A stretch of DNA of 64,000 nucleotides from Thiospirochaeta perfilievii (GTDB lineage: Bacteria > Spirochaetota > Spirochaetia > DSM-2461), in the NCBI RefSeq assembly GCF_008329945.1, contig NZ_CP035807.1:3038001-3102000 (forward strand), in the 5' to 3' direction. This document shows positions 36,842-46,072 of the stretch, one piece after another. The notes beneath the pieces are model-generated. The model did not search any database, was not told the DNA's origin, and saw nothing but the letters and a program-made list of their open reading frames with translations. The number at the start of each line of letters is the position of its first letter. The first letter of the stretch is position 1. The translations under genes and the position numbers were made by a program.

Positions 36842-38083
36842 ATGAGAAGAATAAGTACTAACATGCCTAACCAAGATTTTAGATATAGCTTAAGTGTAAG
36901 AAATGATAAATTAAATAGTGTTAAAAATGGCATATCAGGTCAAAGTAAGATAACAGATTTAAGAAATGACCCTATAGCTGCCGCCCACTCTACAAGGTTA
37001 ACTTCAAATATTAGGCACATAGATAGGTATGAAAGAAATATCGCTCATACCCAGGAGAAATACGCAATTGCAGAGGGGTATATGTCTAGTGGTATCGACG
37101 TTATGCAGAGATTAAAAGAGTTAAATGTTCAGGCTTCCCAAGGTACATATAATAAGGAAGATTTAAAAATTATGGCCTCTGAAGTTGACCAACTTCTAGG
37201 AGAATTAATAACCATTGCAAATGGAAGGGATTCCGATGGTAGTACTATCTTTTCTGGGGAGAGAAGTGATGTAGAACCCTTTGAAGTTTTAATGGGCCAT
37301 GTAGAGGGTAAGTCCGGTGTATCCATTACAGAAGTAAATTATACAGGAACACTGTCAAATAATATTGTAGAGATTTCTGAAAACTCATATGTTAAGGAAA
37401 ATTTTCCAGGGAATGAGGTTTTTTGGGCTGAAAATCAAACAGTATACTCATCTGTAGACTCATCAACTTATATTGCAACAGAGGACTCTAATCTATCAAT
37501 AAACGGTGTTGATATTGGTATAACTAGTGGAGATAATGTACACACTATTATAGATAAAATTAACAAGTCAGATGTAGCTGTTAGAGCCTCATTAGACCCT
37601 GTATATAACTCTTTAGTTTTAAATACAACATCTCCTCATCAATTAATGATCGAAGATAGTGGGAACTCTATGGAGAGTCTAGGTATCTTAGCTCCAAATA
37701 ATTTAGCACCACCTAATAATTATAATAACTCTGCCAGGGTATCTGGTGGGTCACTTTTTGATGCAGTTATTAGCCTAAGGGATAATATGTTAAAAGGTGA
37801 TGTAGACTCTATTGGGTCAAAAAACCTAGGTCAAATGGAGTTAGCATTTAATAACCTTACAGCTAAGCAGGCTGAACTAGGTTCATTAGATGAGAGACTA
37901 AATTTACGAAGTGATTCCCTTGCTTATACAAAGGAGAGTAATAGTAACTTTAACTCTCTACTAACTGATATTGATATGTCTGAGGCCATTATTGAGATGA
38001 ATATGTTAGAGTACGCACAAAAGGCTAGCTACCAGTTAGCAGGGAAGATGTTTAAAACTTCTTTAATGGATTATATTAGATAG
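36842..38083 (+). CDS. flgL: Flagellar hook-associated protein 3 FlgL
   Basis: 413 residues. The N-terminus (MRRISTNMPNQDFRYSLSVR) and C-terminus (SDIDMSEAIIEMNMLEYAQKA-like block near 37970-38035) form the D0/D1 coiled coil shared with flagellin. FlgL is the second hook-filament junction protein. ATG 36842 follows flgK by three bases. Confidence 0.94.
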   Translation: MRRISTNMPNQDFRYSLSVRNDKLNSVKNGISGQSKITDLRNDPIAAAHSTRLTSNIRHIDRYERNIAHTQEKYAIAEGYMSSGIDVMQRLKELNVQASQGTYNKEDLKIMASEVDQLLGELITIANGRDSDGSTIFSGERSDVEPFEVLMGHVEGKSGVSITEVNYTGTLSNNIVEISENSYVKENFPGNEVFWAENQTVYSSVDSSTYIATEDSNLSINGVDIGITSGDNVHTIIDKINKSDVAVRASLDPVYNSLVLNTTSPHQLMIEDSGNSMESLGILAPNNLAPPNNYNNSARVSGGSLFDAVISLRDNMLKGDVDSIGSKNLGQMELAFNNLTAKQAELGSLDERLNLRSDSLAYTKESNSNFNSLLTDIDMSEAIIEMNMLEYAQKASYQLAGKMFKTSLMDYIR

Positions 38084-38091
38084 AGGATAAA

Positions 38092-38547
38092 ATGATAATT
38101 GATAGTAAAGCTTATGGTAAAATTTCCGTAGATGATAAACAAATATTTTATTTTGAAGATGGCCTATTGGGTTTTGAAAGTATTAAAAAATTTGCTTTAA
38201 TAGACGCCTCACAGCCTCCATTTATGTGGCTGCAATCTGTTGATGTAACTCACCTAGCGTTTATAGTTCTAGATCCAAAAATCTTTAGAGATGACTATGA
38301 TCCTGGATTAGAAAAAGAGGATTTAGAAAAAATAAATATTTTTGAGGAAAATAGCGATGTTAAACTTGTTTTATCTATAATCACAATTCCTGAAAATCAA
38401 AATGATATGACAGCTAATCTACAGGGGCCAGTTGTTCTTAATAAAGAGTCTTTATTAGGTAAACAGTTTATTTCAAATAATGATAAGTGGGGAACTAGAC
38501 ACCATGTTATGGATGAATTAGCTGGAAAGAGAGCTGCTACATGCTGA
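38092..38547 (+). CDS. fliW: FliW flagellar assembly factor
   Basis: 151 residues. Conserved blocks: [18 protein letters not shown], the [10 protein letters not shown] segment and LQGPVVLN. In Bacillus, FliW binds both flagellin and CsrA; when flagellin is exported, FliW frees itself and blocks CsrA. Its end overlaps the csrA start by 7 bp, which fits that partnership. Confidence 0.95.
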   Translation: MIIDSKAYGKISVDDKQIFYFEDGLLGFESIKKFALIDASQPPFMWLQSVDVTHLAFIVLDPKIFRDDYDPGLEKEDLEKINIFEENSDVKLVLSIITIPENQNDMTANLQGPVVLNKESLLGKQFISNNDKWGTRHHVMDELAGKRAATC

Positions 38548-38765
38548 TCCTTGCTAGAAAAAAAGATGAGTCCATAATTATAAATGATAATATCTCTATT
38601 TCAGTAATAGAGATTAAAGGTGAGAGTGTTAAAATTGGAATTGAAGCCCCAAATAGTGTTAAGATTTACAGGAAAGAGGTCTATGATGCTATTCAAAACG
38701 AAAACAAAGCGGCTCTTAATTCCAATGTAACAAAACTTCCAACTAATCTCTTTAATAAAGATTAG
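38541..38765 (+). CDS. csrA: Carbon storage regulator CsrA
   Basis: 74 residues, an RNA-binding homodimer that blocks translation of mRNAs with GGA in the ribosome binding site. Starts [18 protein letters not shown] and has VKIGIEAP and the [10 protein letters not shown] helix; the C-terminal tail is about 10 residues longer than in E. coli. It overlaps fliW upstream and the convergent EamA gene by 4 bp downstream. Confidence 0.96.
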   Translation: MLILARKKDESIIINDNISISVIEIKGESVKIGIEAPNSVKIYRKEVYDAIQNENKAALNSNVTKLPTNLFNKD

Positions 38766-39631
38766 GTTGCCGAGTAACTTTTAACCCTTTTATAGACTAT
38801 ATATCCTGATACTATTATTAGAAAACCACCTAACATGGATAATATATCAGGTATCTCCTTCCACAGTACTAGGCCGATTATTATAGCAAAAATGATCCCT
38901 GTATAAGTATAGATTGATACCTCTGATGCAGGTGCGTATTTGTAAGCATGGGTTAATCCAAATTGACCAAATGATGCAAATACTCCTGTTAAAAGTAGAA
39001 TCATAATTTCAAAATTTGTAGGTAGTATAAAATTCGAGATCATTAGTGGGATAGATAGGACTAGGGAGAGTAGGGAGAAGTAAAAAATAATTATACTTGG
39101 ATTTTCTCTGTTTTTTAGAAATCTGACTAAAGTATATGCTCCTCCTGCGGTGATTGAAGATAGAAAGCCTGACAGTGCAGGGAGTTTAGAAAAGTTAAAC
39201 TCTGGTTTAATTACCAAAATTGATCCTACTAGGGCTATTATTGTTGAAAATACCTGGGTTTTTGTTAGTTTTTCTTTTAGAAACAAAAGGGCAAAAAGTG
39301 AAACCCAAATTGGTGATATCCTATTTAATATCTGTGAATCTGCAAGTTTTAAATTAGTTATTGCATAAAAGTTCAAAACTACTCCAAGAAAACCTAGGGA
39401 TGCTCTAGAGAAAAGAAATATTTGATTCTCTTTTTTACCAATAAAATCTTCTAATTTTTTAGGTCTAGTCTTAAGTATTATAAATAAGGCTACAAAAAGA
39501 CTGACTAGGTTTCTAAAAAACACTTTTTCGAATACTGGGATTGTTTGTATATATTTAATTGTGACACTCATTAAGGCGAAGCTTAGAGTTGATAATAATA
39601 TATAAATTAAAGCCTTTGATTTATCATTCAT
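38762..39631 (-). CDS. EamA/DMT-family transporter
   Basis: 289 residues with ten predicted membrane helices in two EamA repeats (first [19 protein letters not shown], second [18 protein letters not shown]). Family members export metabolites such as amino acids or take up nucleotides/sugars; the substrate cannot be deduced. It runs against csrA with a 4-bp overlap of stops and diverges from the YgjV-like gene. Confidence 0.9.
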   Translation of the reverse strand: MNDKSKALIYILLSTLSFALMSVTIKYIQTIPVFEKVFFRNLVSLFVALFIILKTRPKKLEDFIGKKENQIFLFSRASLGFLGVVLNFYAITNLKLADSQILNRISPIWVSLFALLFLKEKLTKTQVFSTIIALVGSILVIKPEFNFSKLPALSGFLSSITAGGAYTLVRFLKNRENPSIIIFYFSLLSLVLSIPLMISNFILPTNFEIMILLLTGVFASFGQFGLTHAYKYAPASEVSIYTYTGIIFAIIIGLVLWKEIPDILSMLGGFLIIVSGYIVYKRVKSYSAT

Positions 39632-39684
39632 TTAAGTATAATAATTATTATATAGTTTAAATTAAAGATAAAATGGAGAAAAAA

Positions 39685-40293
39685 ATGAATTATGTAGAGT
39701 TAATAGGTTACCTTGCATCAATATTAGTTGCTATATCACTTACTATGAGTAAGATATTAAGGCTTAGAATTATAAATCTTATTGGGGCAGCTACATTTTC
39801 GGTTTACGGCTTTTTATTAGGAGCTTATCCTATATTTTTTGTAAACTCTTTTATAGTATGCATTAATATTTACTACCTGATTAAAATGTTTAGAAATAGG
39901 GATGTCTTTGATATATTAAATGCAAAGAGTAATAGAGAGTATTTAAATAGATTTTACGAACATTACCAAAAGGATATAAAACACTATTTTCCTAACTTTG
40001 TTGAAGAGGATTTAGATAAGTATAAGTCGATTTTCATTCTTAGAAATATGAGGCCGGTGAACTTAGTTGTATTTAATGAGCAATCCGATGGAATAGTAGA
40101 GATCTTACTAGACTACACTATTCTAGAGTATAGGGACTTTTTAAATGGTGAATATCTATTTTCCCTATTTAAAAAAAATGAAACAAATGAGAATCAGTTA
40201 GTTACTAAATCTAATTCTAAGGAGCATATAAAGTATCTTAAGAAATTAGGATTTGTAAAAAATGACGGTGGTTTATACGTGAAAAAGATTTAA
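39685..40293 (+). CDS. YgjV-like membrane protein with soluble C-terminal domain
   Basis: About 202 residues from ATG 39685, which has TGGAG 8 bases upstream; the ATG at 39673 is embedded in that site. The first 75 residues hold three membrane helices with ELIGYLASILVAISLTMSK and GAATFSVYGFLLGAYP, the pattern of the YgjV family. The last 125 residues are a soluble alpha/beta region with KYLKKLGFVKNDGGLYVKKI, reminiscent of a GNAT-like fold but without its acetyl-CoA motif. Function unknown. Confidence 0.75.
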   Translation: MNYVELIGYLASILVAISLTMSKILRLRIINLIGAATFSVYGFLLGAYPIFFVNSFIVCINIYYLIKMFRNRDVFDILNAKSNREYLNRFYEHYQKDIKHYFPNFVEEDLDKYKSIFILRNMRPVNLVVFNEQSDGIVEILLDYTILEYRDFLNGEYLFSLFKKNETNENQLVTKSNSKEHIKYLKKLGFVKNDGGLYVKKI

Positions 40294-40339
40294 CTTGACC
40301 ATATTCAACTAAGACTCTAATATATTTTGGAGTTTTTTT

Positions 40340-41494
40340 ATGAATATAAATAATGTTTATTTCCCTACTTGGGAGAAAGATTTAGATTGGGGGGGTAATT
40401 CTGGTGAGTCTACGTTAGCAAGAATTCCCTCTTACATAACCCATGTAACCCTCTCTTTTCTAAGACCTGACTTAGAGGGTTTCGATTTAAATAAAGATAT
40501 GAATAGGCTGTTTTATGATGGAAATATACCTCTTTATAAACTTAAGGATGAGATATTTTATTGTAAAAAAAATGGTGGAAATAGTAGGGTTGTTTTAGCA
40601 TCTGTAGGTGGTGAGATAGCCGGAAACTTTGATAAAGTAAATTATTGTAATTTAGTAGATTCTATTATTGGCTTAGGCTTAGATGGAATAGATATAGATT
40701 ATGAACCTAATGGTGTTATGACTCAAACAGAGGATGAGGTAAATAGATATTGTACAATTATATCTTCCCTTCGATATGAGTTTGATAAAAGAAGTAAAAT
40801 AACCGGAAAAAAATACCTTATATCCTGTGCACCAACTGGAGTTGGTCTATTTTCTAAAGATAAATTTGAAAAAAATAGTAATAAGTATTTAGATGTAATA
40901 TCCAGATTAAAAGGTATAGTACCTATAGATGAGCAAGGGGAAGAGCTTAAAATAGGAGTATTAGGGGATGATAATATCCTAAAGCAGCCCAATTATTTTG
41001 TAGGGAGTTTAGCTAGTGTCTTTAACTTTGATTCTGCAGGTAAAATGTTAGATGTATTTTTAATGGTTAATAAGGGTAACTCTTTAAATGATTATCAATT
41101 TATAGGGCAGATGGTAGATATTGTTTTTTATCAAGCATATAATATTGGAAGTGGGAATATCCTATCAAGAATTATGTGCTATGAAGAGCATAGAGAGTTA
41201 TCTGACTATTTTAATAGTGTGAAAGATGGTTCCGGGTTTATTATTGGTCATGGATCACATGTTGGGAAAGAAGCTTGGCCTCATTTTAGTTTTACTAAAA
41301 AAAGAATGGGGTATATATATACATACATAAATAAGTTTGGGCGTAATGGAGATGGTGCTAGTTTTTGGAGTTATTTCTCCTCGGTAGAAGATAGCTCTGA
41401 TTATCTTCCAAATTATGGTATGGGATATAAAAAAAACTATGAACTTTTTAAACATGTAAGTAGTCTATTAGACATAGAAGGTGTTACAGATTGA
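40340..41494 (+). CDS. GH18-like glycosidase without signal peptide
   Basis: 384 residues. RVVLASVGGEI and GLGLDGIDIDYEP at about residues 88 and 112-124 are the two GH18 motifs (SxGG and DGxDxDxE with catalytic Glu). GDGASFWSYFSS fits the late-barrel tryptophan block. GH18 covers chitinases and endo-N-acetylglucosaminidases. Unusually, there is no signal peptide, so it appears cytoplasmic. Its stop overlaps the TTG start of the radical SAM gene, implying coupled translation. Confidence 0.85.
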   Translation: MNINNVYFPTWEKDLDWGGNSGESTLARIPSYITHVTLSFLRPDLEGFDLNKDMNRLFYDGNIPLYKLKDEIFYCKKNGGNSRVVLASVGGEIAGNFDKVNYCNLVDSIIGLGLDGIDIDYEPNGVMTQTEDEVNRYCTIISSLRYEFDKRSKITGKKYLISCAPTGVGLFSKDKFEKNSNKYLDVISRLKGIVPIDEQGEELKIGVLGDDNILKQPNYFVGSLASVFNFDSAGKMLDVFLMVNKGNSLNDYQFIGQMVDIVFYQAYNIGSGNILSRIMCYEEHRELSDYFNSVKDGSGFIIGHGSHVGKEAWPHFSFTKKRMGYIYTYINKFGRNGDGASFWSYFSSVEDSSDYLPNYGMGYKKNYELFKHVSSLLDIEGVTD

Positions 41495-42786
41495 AAATAA
41501 AAAATATACGACAGAATAAAAAGTTTTTTATATTATTAAGAATTAAAATTAACCTATTTTTTCACTATTTACCCCATGTTTTTAAAAAGAGACTCTCTTT
41601 TAAACACTTTGTTTTAGTGATAAAGAGAATAAATGTCCTTTTAAAAAGTATAAAGGGTAATAAGTTTTACAAAATTGGTAAAAAACTAAGTATTGATAAT
41701 AATATTCCTTTTTATGGTAGCGAACTTTTTTATAAGTATATGGATAGGTTTTTAAATTTTGAGTCAAAACTATCCTGTTCTTCGGTTCTTCTATCCATTA
41801 CAAAGGATTGCTCCTTTAATTGTAAACACTGCTATCAGAAACATGATAATGGAGAAGATCTTGATATTAGCTTATTAGAAGAGACTATTCCTGAACTTAT
41901 TAACCATGGTGTTACTACATTTAGAATAGAGGGAGGAGATCCCTTTATTAAATTTGATAGATTGTATTCTCTGTGTAAAAAAATAGGACACAATGGTGAG
42001 GTTATTATAAATAGTAGTGGAGACGGTGTAACACTTGATAGATTAAAAAAGATAAAGTCTTGTTGCAATTTAAAAAGTGTAACTTTTTCTATTAACTCTC
42101 CAATTGTTGATGATGTTAACTTTTTTATGGGTCAGGATTATGCTTGGAATACTATAAAACACGGACTTAAATTGGCTAATCTAGCCTCAGTTCCATCATC
42201 ATTAAACTGTTGTTTACATAGTGGTCACTATGAGAATGGTAATTTTGAATATCTAATGGAGATTGCAAAGGAATTAGCGGTTTCTCATGTAATGCTTATT
42301 CACCCAAAAGCTGCAGGAGCATGGTTGCAAGGACAGTTCCCTGAGTTTAATAAGGATGAGATAAACAGTGTTAAAATCCTAGTAAAAAAGTTTAATAAAA
42401 ATCGTAAATATTATAAATATCCCGCAATTACTGCCCAGGTTATCGAAGAGGATGAGGAGCACTTTGGGTGTGCTGGAGGCGGATCTGAAAGATTTTATAT
42501 TAATGCAAAAGGGGATGTTCAGCCCTGTGAATTTTTAAATATCAGTTTTGGGAATATTAATAATGAAAAATTTACTGATATCTTTGAAAGAATGAGAAAA
42601 GAGTTTAAAACTCCAGGAACATCTTGGCTGTGTGAGATTTACTCTGAAAAGGTTTTTAGTTTTTTCCAAAAAGATTATAACTTACCTTTAGATCTAGAGA
42701 CATCAAAATTATTATATGAAAAATGGAGTAGGGGAGATGCAACACCTCTCTATTATAAAATTGAAAATGAATTAGTTATAAAATAA
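41491..42786 (+). CDS. Radical SAM protein with SPASM-like C-terminus
   Basis: 431 residues from a TTG overlapping the previous stop; GAAGGTG lies upstream. TKDCSFNCKHCYQKHD near residue 110 is the CxxxCxxC cluster site, and RIEGGDP the SAM-binding GGxP-like block. The C-terminal region (CAGGGSERFYINAKGDVQPC, FGNI, WLCEIYS) has the Gly-rich and Cys spacing of SPASM/twitch auxiliary cluster domains, typical of peptide and protein modifying enzymes. The 100-residue basic N-terminal extension is unusual. Its target is unknown; the coupled GH18-like protein is the first suspect. Confidence 0.85.
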   Translation: MKIKNIRQNKKFFILLRIKINLFFHYLPHVFKKRLSFKHFVLVIKRINVLLKSIKGNKFYKIGKKLSIDNNIPFYGSELFYKYMDRFLNFESKLSCSSVLLSITKDCSFNCKHCYQKHDNGEDLDISLLEETIPELINHGVTTFRIEGGDPFIKFDRLYSLCKKIGHNGEVIINSSGDGVTLDRLKKIKSCCNLKSVTFSINSPIVDDVNFFMGQDYAWNTIKHGLKLANLASVPSSLNCCLHSGHYENGNFEYLMEIAKELAVSHVMLIHPKAAGAWLQGQFPEFNKDEINSVKILVKKFNKNRKYYKYPAITAQVIEEDEEHFGCAGGGSERFYINAKGDVQPCEFLNISFGNINNEKFTDIFERMRKEFKTPGTSWLCEIYSEKVFSFFQKDYNLPLDLETSKLLYEKWSRGDATPLYYKIENELVIK

Positions 42787-42802
42787 TGGAATCGAAAATA
42801 TT

Positions 42803-43566
42803 ATGAGTATTAAATTTAATAGATTAATTAGATTAACAGGGGAAGAGTCATTTTCAAAAATTCAGAATACAAAGGTTATAATTTTTGGAATTGGAGGGGT
42901 TGGAAGTTGGTGTGCTGAATCCTTAATAAGAAGTGGTATAACAAAGTTAACAATAGTTGATTCAGATATTGTCTGTATTACTAATATAAATAGACAACTT
43001 CAAGCAACTATGAATAGCTTAGGTGATGTTAAGGTAGAATCCTTACGGGATAGGCTTCTCTCTATAAATCCTGATGCGGAGATTACTATAGTAGAAAAAT
43101 TCTACAATAGTGATACAAGGGAAGAGTTTAATCTTAATAGTTATGACTATGTTATAGATGCTATAGACTCATTAAGTTCAAAGGTAGAACTAATAGACCA
43201 TGCTCTAAAATCTAATACAACTCTTTTTTCATCCTTTGGTGCAGCATCAAAAATTGATCCAACAAGGGTTCAAGTTAAAGATATTTGGAAAACATACGGC
43301 TGTCCATTAGGTCGTTTAGTTCGTTCTAGGCTAAAAAAAGAGGAATTAAAAAAAAGTTTTTATGTGTTTTTAGTGATGAAGTACTTCCTACACATGATGT
43401 AAATAGTATAACAAAACTAGATTGTGACTGTCCTAAAGTTGATAGTTGCGGGGAAATGAACCTGGAGTTTAGTTCAAAAAAGCAGATAAATGGATCGATA
43501 ACCCATATTACAGGGCTGTTTGGATTTAATTTAGCCGGTTTAGTTATTAAAGATATTATGAAATAA
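42803..43566 (+). CDS. ThiF/TcdA-type E1-like adenylating protein (frameshifted)
   Basis: Restored length 254 residues. FGIGGVGSWCAESLIRSGI is the nucleotide-binding glycine motif, DSDIVCITNINRQ the DxDxxxxSNxNRQ arginine block, and DAIDSLSSKVELI the tRNA cyclic t6A dehydratase (TcdA/CsdL) helix. The continuous frame ends early at 43402. In the -1 frame after the A8 run at 43348-43355, the coding continues CVFSDE..., has a Cys-Cys segment (DCDCPKVDSC) and ends at 43566. One A missing restores it. A8G is also a -1 slippage sequence. TcdA cyclises t6A to ct6A in tRNA. Confidence 0.85.
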
Positions 43567-43570
43567 AGAA

Positions 43571-43588
43571 GGTCCACTTTCGTGGACC
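43571..43588. terminator. Hairpin between tcdA-like gene and glnN
   Basis: GGTCCAC (43571-43577) and GTGGACC (43582-43588) around TTTC. T-rich sequence follows on both strands, so it can end both convergent units; the T-runs are short. Confidence 0.65.
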
Positions 43589-43628
43589 TAATAGTTTTTA
43601 GTTTTTAAAGTTCATATTTAATCTAAGA

Positions 43629-45740
43629 TTACAGTTTAAATAATAGGTCTTCGTAAGAAGGGAATGGCCATAACTCTTTATCAGTTATAGTCTCAAGCTT
43701 ATCTCCAAATGCTCTAACATCAGCCATAGCTTTAATTACTTCAGTTGAGTAGAATTTTGCTTGTTCTAATAGGTTATCTTCAAGGGTTAGAGCTTTAGCT
43801 TTTACTTCATTTAAAACTTTAACAGTTTTTAAAATTCCTGATAAACCATCACTTAACTCTCCTATTAAACTCTCTTGACCTGTTGTGTCTGCTTTTGGTA
43901 AAACTGCTTTAATATCAATTACAGAGTTTGTAAGATTTGAAACATACTCTGTAACAGCAGGAACAATATGTTTAATAGCCATTTCTGATGTAAGATTAGC
44001 CTCAATATTAAGCTGCTGTGAGTAAGCTTCTGAGTAGATAGCAACACGTGCTTCTAACTCAGCTTTTGTAAATACTTTGTGCTTAGTAAATAGTTCAACT
44101 GAGTAATCTTTTGCCAATTCAGGTAGCGAATCAACTGTAGTTTTTAAGTTTGCTAAACCTCTTTTTTCAGCTTCTGGTATCCATTCAGCACCATATCCAT
44201 TTCCATCAAAAATTATTCTGTTATGGTTATTGTAACAATCTTTAACTATTGCTGTAACTTCAGCATTAACATCACTAGCCTTTTCTAATCTAGTAGTATA
44301 TTTTGTTAATATTTCTGCAACACTTGTATTTAATACAACATTAGGACCAGCAATTGATTGATTAGAACCAACCATTCTAAACTCAAACTTGTTAATAGTA
44401 AATGCAAATGGTGATGTTCTATTTCTATCTGTAGCATCCTTAGGAAGAGCAGGAAGAGCATTAACACCCATTTCAAACTTCTCTCCAGCTTTATTTTCGA
44501 TAACTTCACCCTTAGCTATTTTCTCTAAAATAGTTGTAAGTTCCTTACCTAGATAAATAGATATAACAGCAGGAGGAGCTTCGTGTCCACCTAATCTATG
44601 GTCGTTTCCAGCTGAAGCAGCACTCATTCTTAAAAGTGGAGCATAAGTATCTACAGCTTCAATTATTGCAGCTAAGAAAAGTAGGAACTGTGTATTCTCT
44701 TGAGGGTTAGTTCCTGGAGATAAAAGATTAACACCTGTATCTGTAGCTAATGACCAGTTATTGTGTTTACCTGAACCATTTACACCTGCAAATGGTTTTT
44801 CATGCATTAAAGCAACCATACCATGTCTAGATGCTATTCTCTTCATAGCTTCCATTGTTAATTGGTTTCTGTCTGTTGCAACATTTGCACTGTCATATAT
44901 TGGGGCTAACTCAAACTGGTTAGGGGCAACTTCGTTATGTTGTGTTTTTGCACTAATTCCAAGTCTCCATAACTCATGGTTTAGATCCCTCATAAAGTCA
45001 GCAACTCTATCTTTAATTACACCAAAGTAGTGATCGCTCATCTCTTGACCTTTAGAAGGAAGACCTCCAAATACAGTTCGTCCAGCTAATAATAGGTCAG
45101 GCCTTTTTTCAAAATACTCTTTATCTACTAAAAAGTACTCTTGCTCTGGACCTACTGACGCTGTAACTTTTTTAACATCTGTACCTAGAAGCTTTAATAT
45201 TTTTACAGAAGCCTTACTAACAGCTTCCATAGATTTTAGAAGAGGTACTTTTTTATCTAATGCTTCACCTGTATATGAAAAGAATGCTGTTGGAATACAT
45301 AGAGTTAAACCAGTTTTATCCTCTTTTAAGAATGCTGGTGATGAAACATCCCAAGCTGTATAACCCCTTGCTTCATATGTATCTCTTAAACCTCCATTAG
45401 GAAATGAAGATGCATCTGGCTCACCTTTTATTAACTCTTTCCCGGAGAATTCCATCATAATAGAGCCATCTTCATCTGGATCTATAAATGAATCATGCTT
45501 TTCTGCAGTATATCCTGTTAAAGGTTGGAACCAGTGAGTAAAGTGAGTAGCACCTTTAGAAATAGCCCAATCTTTCATTGCTGTTGCAACAACATCAGCA
45601 GTCTCTTTGCTTAGTTCTATCTCACCATTTTGAACCTTAACCATCTCTTTATAGATTGTCTTTGGTAATTTCTCTTTCATTACGATTTCACTAAAACAGT
45701 TAGAACCGTAAATCTCTTCTACGTTTAAAAAGTTACTCAT
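43629..45740 (-). CDS. glnN: Glutamine synthetase type III
   Basis: Glutamate + ammonia + ATP to glutamine, the entry point of assimilated nitrogen. 703 residues, the length of GSIII, much longer than GSI. Family blocks: GSNCFSEIVMKEKLPK, FTHWFQPLTG, KHDSF, GPEQEYFLVDK, KTQHNEVAPNQFELAP, GVNGSGKHNNWS, NRTSPFAFTINKFEFR. Start ATG 45740 has GGGAGA upstream. A sigma-54 promoter at 45799-45814 and an enhancer array at 45935-46018 precede it, so it is likely nitrogen regulated with amtB-glnK. Confidence 0.97.
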   Translation of the reverse strand: MSNFLNVEEIYGSNCFSEIVMKEKLPKTIYKEMVKVQNGEIELSKETADVVATAMKDWAISKGATHFTHWFQPLTGYTAEKHDSFIDPDEDGSIMMEFSGKELIKGEPDASSFPNGGLRDTYEARGYTAWDVSSPAFLKEDKTGLTLCIPTAFFSYTGEALDKKVPLLKSMEAVSKASVKILKLLGTDVKKVTASVGPEQEYFLVDKEYFEKRPDLLLAGRTVFGGLPSKGQEMSDHYFGVIKDRVADFMRDLNHELWRLGISAKTQHNEVAPNQFELAPIYDSANVATDRNQLTMEAMKRIASRHGMVALMHEKPFAGVNGSGKHNNWSLATDTGVNLLSPGTNPQENTQFLLFLAAIIEAVDTYAPLLRMSAASAGNDHRLGGHEAPPAVISIYLGKELTTILEKIAKGEVIENKAGEKFEMGVNALPALPKDATDRNRTSPFAFTINKFEFRMVGSNQSIAGPNVVLNTSVAEILTKYTTRLEKASDVNAEVTAIVKDCYNNHNRIIFDGNGYGAEWIPEAEKRGLANLKTTVDSLPELAKDYSVELFTKHKVFTKAELEARVAIYSEAYSQQLNIEANLTSEMAIKHIVPAVTEYVSNLTNSVIDIKAVLPKADTTGQESLIGELSDGLSGILKTVKVLNEVKAKALTLEDNLLEQAKFYSTEVIKAMADVRAFGDKLETITDKELWPFPSYEDLLFKL

Positions 45741-45798
45741 ATATTTCTCCCAAAAAATTTTTTTGATTTAATATTCTATTATTTTGTTACTTTTAATA

Positions 45799-45814
45799 TG
45801 CATAGTCCATGCCA
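45799..45814 (-). promoter_or_regulatory. Sigma-54 promoter of glnN
   Basis: On the minus strand TGGCATGG-ACTA-TGCA, with the invariant GG and GC exactly 10 bases apart. Expected start near 45789, giving a leader of about 48 bases to the glnN ATG at 45740. Confidence 0.85.
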
Positions 45815-45934
45815 ATTATTAAAAAAAACAAGTTTAAAATAATAAAAAACTTTAACTTGTTGTGTAGTAAGGATTTAATTGTGGTTGATAATTTCGAATC
45901 AATAAATACCGATATGCGAAATAAATTATTGTCA

Positions 45935-46018
45935 TACATTTATGTAAGAAAATAATTAAAAATAATTAAAATCCTACATTTATGTTATTTTGTAGTATAA
46001 ATCCAGTACTTTTATGTA
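45935..46018. promoter_or_regulatory. Enhancer-like array upstream of glnN (three TACA-N4-TGTA dyads)
   Basis: TACATTTATGTA at 45935-45946, TACATTTATGTT at 45975-45986 and TACTTTTATGTA at 46007-46018, all with central TTTA. They lie 120-220 bp upstream of the glnN sigma-54 promoter. The same dyad lies upstream of amtB. Together with the promoter and the palindrome at 46028-46055 this accounts for the 332-bp gene-free stretch 45741-46072. Confidence 0.75.
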
Positions 46019-46027
46019 AAACAGTCT

Positions 46028-46055
46028 AAATATCATACATAATTGTATGATATTT
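46028..46055. repeat. 12-bp perfect palindrome between the NifA-like gene and glnN
   Basis: AAATATCATACA (46028-46039) and TGTATGATATTT (46044-46055) around TAAT. Its centre is the same TACA-N4-TGTA dyad as the enhancer sites (TACATAATTGTA), so it may be a fourth, strongest site. It is also 18 bp after the activator stop and could act as a terminator, though only a weak T-run follows. Confidence 0.7.
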
Positions 46056-46072
46056 ACTGTTGTTTGAAGGTT

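Noticed and set aside
45741-46072. Hidden small gene or RNA in the only gene-free stretch over 300 bp
   Set aside because: No open frame with a ribosome binding site; content is explained by the sigma-54 promoter, enhancer dyads and a palindrome.
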